Made by a program: the position numbers and the translations under genes. From the NCBI GenBank assembly GCA_930367205.1, contig OV884011.1:92613474-92677473 (forward strand): a stretch of 64,000 nucleotides of DNA. The letters are read 5' to 3'. Each line of letters starts with the position of its first letter. Positions within the stretch are counted from its first letter, which is position 1. Below are positions 55,787-64,000 of the stretch, piece after piece. The notes under the pieces are model-generated. The model saw only the letters and a list, made by a program, of their open reading frames with translations, had not been told where the DNA came from and did not search any database. This DNA comes from Acanthosoma haemorrhoidale. Lineage: Eukaryota; Arthropoda; Insecta; Hemiptera; Acanthosomatidae.

Positions 55787-58560
55787 TAAGGATTTCATAG
55801 TAAGTAAACAAAACAAATGCAGTCAATGATGGTGTTAAATTGATTTTGTTCAAGTAATTACAAAAGAAAAAAAACAGAAGTAATAGATAAAATCTATTAT
55901 TAGATTTTTTAAAAATCGTGATACGCAAAAATATAAAGGCATGTTTTATCACAATTATTAAGTTTGATAAATATTATACTTCCCACTTTTACATTGTATA
56001 TATGAGAAGAAATAGTAGAACGATATTTTAATACTTGAAGTTAGTAGTTTAAAATGATGTACTTGTTAATTCAGAACAATTGCTTATTTTGTTAACATCA
56101 TTTTCCTATAAAAACTGTAAAATGTACTCCCGATGTATGTGTAATGCGTAAGAAATGATGGTTACTAATCGAGTTTGAACTTTGCCATTGAAGCTTTATT
56201 CGGATCCCCGAATGCTATAAGGATTAGAACATCATCTATCGTGTCCCTTCCTCATCAATCATTGCTTGAGTAAGTCATTCTTATCACATCTATAGAACTT
56301 TGAATTAATTTCAAGACGCTGTCAGCCAAGAGACACGTACATAATAGACACACCTGCATGATATATGGATAAAGGTGTGGCCGGGAGATAACACTATGCA
56401 GTTAAGGCTAATTCGACTTAATTAATTTTCTATCTAATTGGAAATGGTGCGACGGAAACATTCCTGCAACTCACATTCACTGGATTCTTCACCCCGAAAT
56501 TCACATTCACCCCGAAAAACGAACAAGAGCTCTGCATATATTAGATTAAAAGATACGATTCGATATACGAATCTATACGAAAATAAAGCAGCATAAATAA
56601 TAAAAAATTCATACCGGTTAAAAGATTGTCCCTGTTATTAGTGGATGGCGTTGAGCGACTAGCGAGTTCGGTTGCCTCGACTTGAATTTAAGTGAACTCT
56701 GACAGACCTATCCTCAAAACGAAAATCCTTAGCAAAGTCTTGGTTTGACCCCGGTTTCCGCAGTAGCGTAGTGACTAAACTAACTAGTAACTCGTAAGGC
56801 TGTAACTAACGAGGGCATCGAAATAATAAGCAGAAGCATACACCTAACACCAACCAACACACTCAAACAAGGTTTCGAAATTAACAAACAAATATAAGTT
56901 ACTAATTGATTGATACAAGTTGTGTCTGCCCAAATTTTTTTTATTGCGTTTATAGGTTCAACCTACACCTCAAATAAAATTTGTTTGTGCAAGTATCTCT
57001 AGACATATGTAACCAATACAATGATAATGGTTATGCTCAGTAAATCAGACAATAAATGGTCATATGATTGCATTCCTACTATTGTCATGCACATCAAATA
57101 TCAAGTTTGGGTTTCGTTGGAGGGATACATATCGATTGGGCTTTTTGTGCGCCCACTTTAGGAGGGCTGAAAAGATTGCAATCATTTTGTAGAGGGAAAG
57201 GCGCAATTGCCTCTGAGGACTTCACTGTAGAGGTCTCGAAATCTTTCGGGTGGTCTTGCGTTAGTTTGTTATACAGGCAGGAGAGGGAGGGAGTGTGTTC
57301 CGGCGCTGCCACAATGGTTTGAAGTACTGTTCTTCAAAGTTACTTAAAGTAGAACGAGTACTCTTCTACTTTTTGTATTTTTCAGTTGCACACAGTTTTG
57401 TTTCTGTTGGCACGAAAAATGAGTTATTTAAGTTTTGGTTTGAGTCTTTTGACAGAGGGGTGAGAGGTCCCTACATTCTTTGTTGGGCTCTCCTCTCTCT
57501 GTACTCACAGTCGCTGTGCCCCCGCCACAGTCTCCATCAGTCTAGTGGGAGGTTTGACAGTCTTTATAGAAGCCTACATATACTTTAAAAAAATTATTGT
57601 TTGTTGAATTAGATTTATAGTACATATAGTATTCCAGTTTTAAGTCCGTTTGAGGCTCAGCCTCAGGTAGGGCGAAAAAAAAAAAGAAAAAAAAAAAAAG
57701 TATTCTAGTTGTAGAAATTTGAAATTTAAAATCTGACTTATGTTTAAATCAAAACATATTAAAAGTCTACTGTTTCGCTCCATTTGTCTCAGGAATCATT
57801 ACTTAAAAAACACCCTTCAGACTCCTCTTAAATCTATGTTCTGACCTTGAGAACCAATCAGGCGCTCTCACAGTACTGAATTTTACCTCACCACTGCACT
57901 CTATTTAGTTGCTACTGACTCACTGACCTGTATCGCATGACCAGGGTCAAGGAATAGTGGGCGCAAATAACCCTAATCAATAATTAAGATAGTCATATCG
58001 AACATCACACCCACCTAGATCACAAAGGTTTAGCCCAGCTGAGTTTTTATAATTAAAATAGCTTACGTAGGTAAAATAATATAATAAGTCAAGGTCGTGT
58101 GGTCTACACGTTCAGGTACTTTATACTTAGAAGCAAACCACTCGACTTCCTTTGGTTTTAACTGCTCTTCACATGTTTTCCTAAACCCTCCTCTTTCTCC
58201 CCGGCTCTAGGTTTACACTCTAAGCCCCCCAGCTTAGGCTCAAACATTCATTTGTTCTCCAAGCTACCGTCCACCGAATACCAACCATCTCAACTCCTCT
58301 ATCTGTATTTTTCCACTTAGAAGGAAAGCTTGATATAAAATTAAATAAACTGAATTATAATGTAATATATAATAGAATGTAATAGAAATCCAGTCACTAT
58401 TTTAAATAATGTTTCATTATCTCCGTGATGGTTTCAAAGCCAGAGTATCTATGATCTTCTATGGTGGTTTTAATTAAGCCTTAAGATGTCGAAGTTTTGT
58501 CCCTATTGATTTAGGTTGAATTAGACCAAATATTAGGACAAATTATACACCCAAAACATG
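55787..58560. other. Intergenic stretch with possible old repeats
   Basis: Mostly AT-rich. A GC-richer block, 57055-57705, ends in a poly-A-like run (57676-57703) after TGAGGCTCAGCCTCA, which looks like the 3' end of a retroposed repeat. A segment near 56640-56790 is related to the tRNA-like repeat at 53083-53175. No gene recognised. Confidence 0.35.
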
Positions 58561-58564
58561 TTTA

Positions 58565-59027
58565 TGGAATTTATTGTGAAACGAAACTCAATGTAATGAC
58601 TACTTGGTATGATAAACATTTCAATACTTTATCAAGAACTATACAGAAAAAATACCCTACTGTCAAGATAAAAATATACAAAAATCTTGTACTAAATGTA
58701 ACAGACAAGGACAAACAAAACGAGATTATTTCTAATTATCACACAGGAAAGACATCACACAGAGGAACAATTCAGACTTATGACAAATTAGGAAAACAAT
58801 ATTATTTCCTCTCTATGAAAGAAATTATTACCGATTGTAACAAATCCATGATGTGTAGAAAAACTAAGTATGAAAGGAAACCAGAAAAACCTTTTGAAGA
58901 TTTAATGATAATTACTTTACACTACGAAAGACAATACGTTATCACTATAATTGATCCTTTTTTAAAAAGAATATTCACAAGAACCGTGAAAAGTATAACA
59001 ACGGAAGAGAGTATGAAAATAACTTAG
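58565..59027 (+). pseudogene. gypsy-type relic 3: integrase zinc finger and start of core
   Basis: The frame 58596-59027 (143 codons) contains 'NYHTGKTSHRGTIQTYDKLGKQYYFLSMKEIITDCNKSMMC', the integrase HHCC finger (His 49, His 55, Cys 81, Cys 87) in Ty3/gypsy form. Core text follows, ending 'YVITIIDPFLKRIFTR'. By my alignment the first catalytic Asp position holds a non-acidic residue. The frame then breaks. This is a different family from relics 1 and 2. Integrase would insert the element DNA into the genome. Confidence 0.8.
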
Positions 59028-59345
59028 TTACTAACTTCCTTGAAACGAAATGGAATAGAACCAATACAAACATACTCGAATCCTTTAAGACTTTTGAATC
59101 GTACACACAGCACATTAATCGAATTATTAAGGACATTGAATAATAAAAAAATAACTAGTAAGATGGGCACTAACAAACTTTCTTTAGCAACTGTTGCATA
59201 CAACAGTACCTTAATGAAAAAACTAGGTATGACTCTTGACGAGATAACGTTTGGAATAACTAAACAAAATAACCAACAAATATCAATAAAAGAACAATAT
59301 GTTAACAAATATCTTGATGATAAAGGCCTAATAAATGACTAAGTA
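59028..59345 (+). pseudogene. gypsy-type relic 3: integrase C-terminal half
   Basis: The frame 59040-59342 reads 'KRNGIEPIQTYSNPLRLLNRTHSTLIELLRTLN' and 'LSLATVAYNSTLMKKLGMTLDEITFG'. It aligns with the end of the integrase core, where relatives have 'NG..ER.HSTL.E'; the catalytic Glu position reads Asn. The central part with the second catalytic Asp (TDNG) is absent between the two frames, so an internal deletion removed it. Confidence 0.75.
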
Positions 59346-60243
59346 AAGACAAAAATAATAAAAGAAAAGACTAATAAAATAGAAAAACTAAACCGAAATC
59401 GGGAAGACATTCCGACAATTTCTGAGGAACAATTAATGATAAAAACTACTTCCAATCGAAACCATAATTATTCTTATAAACCAGTAATACAATGAAGAGA
59501 TAAAAATGAAATAAAGAAATCGCTTGCTAACAATATTAAACGACCTCGTAAAAAACTAAATGACTTAACTCTAGGATATACATCAAAATGTAACATTAGA
59601 AAAAGCATTGCTAATGAAAAATAACAAAAAACCAACAAACTGACAAAAAAACTGGATTCCAAACTAGAAAAAGACAAACCCTACGTTAAACGAATAACAA
59701 GAACAAAAGACGAACACAGATACAAACTTGTTATACCTTTTATTGACAAACGAAACAAAATAATAAAATTACCCACAGATAATGTAGTTAGAACAAGAAA
59801 AAGGAAAAAGACACATTTTATACCACAAGAACAAAATGTTTCAGATGGAGAACAAATGGACATTGATACTGAGAGTGACACTCACAATAGCTGCTAATAA
59901 TTATATCAAAAGAGTCATGGAAGTAATCAACGGTATAGATAGGACCCAATATGCTATGCACCTAACCGAACTGTACGAAATAATTGATTGCTTAACTGTA
60001 CTAATACTAGACATCCTAGAATAGAAATCCTACATGATAAAACATACTGACTTAATTGATGACCAAGCAATCACAAGACTTCTGTTAACAATTAAAATTT
60101 CATGTTCTATACGAAACGAACTCATTCATTACATCTATATATTACCTTACCTATGCACATACCCTTCCTTCTCCTCTATTATTAGGTTAGATACTAAGGA
60201 AATCATTTATACCAAAATTGAGAAAAATGTATTTAGAAACTAA
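59346..60243 (+). pseudogene. gypsy-type relic 3: region after integrase, partly coding-like
   Basis: Lys-rich coding-like text ('LTLGYTSKCNIRKS', 'YKLVIPFIDKRNKIIKLP') carries on the pol tail with stops. From 59880 on, pieces such as 'HTDLIDDQAITRLLLTIKISCS' and 'SIIRLDTKEIIYTKIEKNVFRN' could come from an envelope-like third ORF, as in insect errantiviruses, but the evidence is weak. All frames are broken. Confidence 0.45.
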
Positions 60244-60379
60244 TTTATTGTTTACAAAACATGTTATTTTTTAATATCACCATTCTGCCCAGGAGTTCAG
60301 GAATTAAAAACGGGAGAAGTTATATAATGCTAAGAATATTACAATCCTAATATTATATATAATGCTAAAAGTAGAAGCA

Positions 60380-60625
60380 AGCCACCTCTAGTATATACCT
60401 GCCTCGTGACTTTATGGAAGTCACTGGTGTTTTCTGTTATTTTTTAAGTAAGCGACCGCATCCCTCCAAGACCTCCCTCACACTTCCCAGAACTACCCTT
60501 ACATATTTTTCAGGTTTAGTTCCCACACATCCCACCCAGTATGCAGTAACGTAGCTCTTAATATTTGTATATACCACTGTTTTGCTTGTACTTCATAATA
60601 AAGTTTTTATTTATTTTATTTTAAA
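60380..60625 (+). other. Possible LTR or 3'-end fragment after relic 3
   Basis: C-rich block (ACCGCATCCCTCCAAGACC...) ending in a late AATAAAG near 60597 and a T/A-rich tail. Its position right after the coding relic and its polyadenylation signal would suit a 3' LTR. Ends are undefined and no partner copy exists in the window. Confidence 0.25.
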
Positions 60626-60652
60626 AGACTCTCCTCTACAAAGATTATTTAA

Positions 60653-61995
60653 CTAACGACATTCCACCGCTTAACAAGGCCTTCGCATTGTTTATCACAT
60701 TTTCTCAGCCCTTGAAACCAAACAGTACTGCACTGATGCATTTCTGGACATAGCTCTAGCTTATGACAAGGTTTGGCACGCAGGTTTTCTTTACAAGCTC
60801 AAAAGATATTTACCACAGACCCTTTTCCTAACCCTACAGTCTTACCTTTCAAACCGCTTCTTCCAAGTCCACTGTGGCTAAGAATATTCTAATTACTATC
60901 CCATAAAATCAGGAGTTCCACAGGGCAGTGTGCTGGGTCCCATCCTCTATAACCTATACACCGTCGATGTCCGCTCTACCCCCAATACCTTCTTGGCCAC
61001 ATTTGCAGATGACACTTCAGTCTTGTCATCCCACTCAGACCCAGATATAGCATCCCTTCAAAAACACCTTGATGAGATCGAGTATTGGTGAAACCAATGG
61101 CGGATCAAAGTTAATGAAGCAAAATGTTCCCACATTACCTTCACCCTATTTCGCACATCTTGTCCACTAGTTTATTTTTAATCCATTCATCTCTCTTTAT
61201 CCGAGACAGTACGGTACTTAGGCTTCCATCTCGACAATCGACATTATGACACATACGATTAAATACATACGAGACTAAAAAGACAAGAACTAAACAGACG
61301 CTTCGTACAACTGTACAGACTACTTCCTCAAAGGACATCCCATCTCTCAATAGAAAATAAATTACTAATCTACAAAGTTATACTGAAGCCAATTTGGACA
61401 TACGGAATAGAACTATGGGGGACAGCAAAAAAGTCGAAGATCAAGCGTATCCAATCCTTCAAATCAAAAGTCCAGAGAACAATAGTAAATGCCCAAAGCA
61501 ACAAAACCCTTCATAATGATATAATTATACCCTACAGTCTTGAACCCATCCCTTCCAAGTTCATAAAATTCCATAGTAACCTATCCAACCACACTAATCC
61601 CGTGGTCATTTGACTGCACTACTCATTCCTATAGTCCTCCTCGGAGACTGAAACGGCAGTGGCCTCGTGACCTGCTATAAATGTGTCCCAGTGGGAGTCC
61701 TAGCATTGGCCAGTTTTTCCAATCAAGTCCTGAGCGTATGAGACTTTCGCGCACTTTGTCAGCCTCCACTGACGAGCATCCGGTGACGCGGCTGACAGAG
61801 GAGCGTGTGGGACTTCCCATGACTTCGCTTCCTCTTTCGCGTGTGAGGGAGGTGATAACCATGTGGATTTGAGAGGACTTTGGGCTGTTTGTAAAAAATG
61901 TATGAATGAGCGAGCGAATGCAAATATAAATATGGTATGAATCAGAACATTTATCACAGTCACTTATTGCCTAATAAGGCAGATTGTAATTTAAG
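60653..61995 (+). mobile_element. LINE copy I, 5'-truncated (reverse transcriptase and 3' UTR)
   Basis: Begins about 30 bp upstream of the GGCCTTCGC box in mid reverse transcriptase. It carries 'AGVPQ-type' text, the 'TFADDTSVLSS' catalytic region near 61000 and the C-terminal 'IELWGTAKKS' region, and ends with the complete 3' UTR and CAATAAAG. Several stops and deletions are present (for example TGA in place of a Cys codon near 61090). It is a typical dead, truncated insertion. Confidence 0.88.
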
Positions 61996-63465
61996 GCAAT
62001 AAAGAAGTTTCAATTAATCAAATTAAAAGTGTGTGACTGTACTTTTAGCGGGAGGATGGTCGGCATGGGTGAAAAGAAGCACTTATCCCCCGCAAGTAAA
62101 TCCCCCGAAAATGTTAAGCATTTGGCCCCTGTAAAGCATGGCGACAGGTACCAATGCGGAATGAAAATTTGACATAAAAGTGGAAAAGACTTCAAAACAC
62201 TCACTTATACATAATTATACTCACTTATATACAGAAGCCTGTGGATAAAATAAGACAAAATTTTAATCAATTGATAATTGTTGCGATTGTTGCCACCTCT
62301 ATCAGCCCAGCTCAAAAAAGGGGCTGGGTTGCAAACGATGGAGTGATTTAGATTTTCAGATTGTGCGCATTGCCTCTCGACCTCCCCCCTTGCACGTTTT
62401 CTGCCACCTAGAAAAATAACCGCGAAGAAAACGCACTCTTTTTAGTTTTGGTTCATTAACTCGGTTCCAGGGAATATTAGGCAAAACGTTGCCATTACCA
62501 ATTTTAAAGAGCATTAAATTCCCTGTTAATTTTATGCCTAACATGTTGGAAATTTTGGAACAAGTGCCTGAGATACGGGGTTGTGACAATTCGCAAAAAT
62601 GTCAAAAATCACAAAATCTAGGTATTTCTGTGGTTTGGCCTTAATAATTATTTTTCAATGTTGCTAAGTGCATAATGCACATTGAGGGATCTGCAGAGGA
62701 TTGAATTTCCTACAAGATTCATAGTAAATAATTGTAATTACTACTAACAGACGCAAAGAAATAGCCATTTTAGTGAAAGTGAACTGGAAACTGAAAATAT
62801 CACATTCTGTTGAAATTAGTATTCCTGAATGTAATAGCTGTAACCCAAGTGATTAAGTGGTTAAGTTGAATTTTCTTACTTTTCATGGTATGACTTTAAA
62901 AGTTTGAACATTTATCTTAAATTGGGTTTTCGTGATGAAGTTTGAAATTTTGTAAAAAATACTTAAATGCCAGTATTTACTTACCACTTTAAAGCTAGTT
63001 AAATTACTCTAATCATTAATGATCTATTGAAAATGGCCAATTGTTTACAGTTAGCTAGGCTAAAAATGTACATCGCAATAACTTCGTTTCAAGCACCACC
63101 TGGCTTTGACGCATACGCTATGAAGAAAACACTATTCTGCTTCACTCAGACCAGTTACCACATTTTTGACAAAACCTGACTTAGCCATATATTTACTGGT
63201 GTTAGAGATATCAAATTTATGTGTGCGTATATCTATTATGTATCTATACGTTTAGTTCAAGAGATTTATGTAAATTTTGGGGAATAAGAATTTGTTGAAA
63301 AAGAAAACCACAATTTTTCAACCCATTTACAAATACATATATTTCAACAAACTTTTAAGTGAACAGTTCATCAGTTTTTGTCGTATTAGCCCAGATATGG
63401 TTATTGTATATAATTCCTCACTTGGACCTATAGGCATTAGATCGTCCTTTTACTCGTCTTTTTCT
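61996..63465. other. AT-rich intergenic stretch
   Basis: No recognisable gene. Two moderately GC-rich patches (62040-62170 and 62300-62420) have no family resemblance. Confidence 0.4.
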
Positions 63466-63469
63466 ATGT

Positions 63470-64000
63470 TGAATTCAATCGGAGGTGCATCACCACAATT
63501 TTCGAATCCACAGTGAAGGCATACAATGGAGCATCGAAGTCCTGTTTCTTGCAGTTTCGTTTGTTTCCACAAGCCTTTTTGCTTTGGCATGAAATCATGT
63601 TAAACGATGTAAGTGGAGCTGGTTCTTTGTTCATTGACACTGGAGTTAAAACACCAATATCCTTCTTCTCCCAGTTGAAGTCATCGTACGTTTTATTATA
63701 CATACATTCACGTTTGAATTTTCAGATAAGTTCTATAAGCATTATATTAAACTGCACCCCTTGTTGGTGGTTGGTCTGCCAAATTTCGTGTTTGAAGCAG
63801 CTTTAGAAAAGAGAAAATACCACAACTCATCTATAGAAATGTTCAAGTCACTTCCATAAGGGGCCACAAGAAACGTTGTAGTGTAATCTTTACTTAAATT
63901 TAAAGTAAGTACTTACTTAGTGTAAGTAATCTTTACTTTTTCTACAGCTGGATCTTTGAAAATAGCATTTATTTTGGAAAGCATCGCTCTCAAGTGCGAT
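63470..64000 (-). pseudogene. Relic of a multi-copy invertebrate protein with Cys-rich tail, function unknown
   Basis: On the minus strand, text near 63880-63770 reads 'FLVAPYGSDLNISIDELWYFLFSKAASNTKFGRP'. Then 63703-63464 reads 'DDFNWEKKDIGVLTPVSMNKEPAPLTSFNMISC' and 'QSKKACGNKRNCKKQDFDAP'. In the intact family, as I recall it, this is 'W.W......P....PAP..L...ISC.CK.GCG..C.CRK.GL.C'. Here several Cys are already lost. The relic is cut by the window edge. The family is widely duplicated in invertebrates; its biochemical role is not known to me. Confidence 0.5.

Noticed and set aside
63880..63945. AGTAAGTACTTACT palindrome with repeated TAATCTTTACTT as a regulatory site
   Set aside because: It lies within a decayed coding relic in AT-rich sequence; a short self-complementary word of this composition is not surprising.

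Overview
The window is eukaryotic nuclear DNA, AT-rich, with no operons or bacterial signals. It is almost certainly from an arthropod, most likely an insect: it carries a piece of a repeat-rich cuticular protein gene (PYPV-type repeats), jockey-clade LINEs, mariner, hAT, Ty3/gypsy and Polinton elements, and relics of protein families I know mainly from invertebrate genomes. The order cannot be fixed from sequence alone. I found no convincing intact host gene. The window reads as a graveyard of nested transposable elements separated by long AT-rich non-coding stretches.

Dominant element: one jockey-like LINE family occurs at least nine times. Copy A (1258-5060, minus) is split by a Polinton. 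Copy B (15367-19835, plus) is close to full length and has a 14-bp target-site duplication. Copy C (23385-25790, minus) is rearranged and carries a captured cuticle-gene fragment. Copy D (31028-32538, minus) lacks the 3' UTR. Copy E (37643-37702) is a 3' tail. Copy F (39545-39785) is a mini copy inside a hAT relic. Copy G (40927-43825, plus) has an internal duplication. Copy H (55436-55786, minus) is a 3' UTR fragment. Copy I (60653-61995, plus) is 5'-truncated. All are inactive as read: B has lost a catalytic endonuclease residue, shifts frame and lacks part of the reverse transcriptase.

Other mobile DNA: a 3.0-kb internally deleted Polinton (1573-4602) with AG...CT ends, long inverted repeats, an exact 6-bp target duplication, a tandem array, a small ORF and the N-terminal part of a protein-primed DNA polymerase; a hAT/ZBED-type relic at 5.4-5.8 kb and another at 38.7-40.3 kb; a fold-back MITE (10791-11412); an LTR-like block with GC palindromes (12133-12974); a mariner relic with decayed terminal repeats (21384-22622); two related Ty3/gypsy gag-pol relics (43.9-46.1 kb and 48.7-51.8 kb); and a third gypsy-type integrase relic (58.6-60.2 kb). 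Relics of two multi-copy invertebrate protein families of unknown function lie at 36.55-37.46 kb (plus) and 63.47-64.0 kb (minus).

How the parts relate: nesting gives relative ages. The Polinton landed in LINE copy A. LINE F landed in the hAT relic. A roughly 0.8-kb cuticle-gene fragment sits inside LINE C and reads in frame into LINE endonuclease sequence. The most interesting items are the miniature Polinton with its repeated terminal motif, and the cuticle-LINE chimera. The remaining long stretches hold AT-rich sequence, poly-A/poly-T runs and a few tRNA-like (possible SINE) segments.
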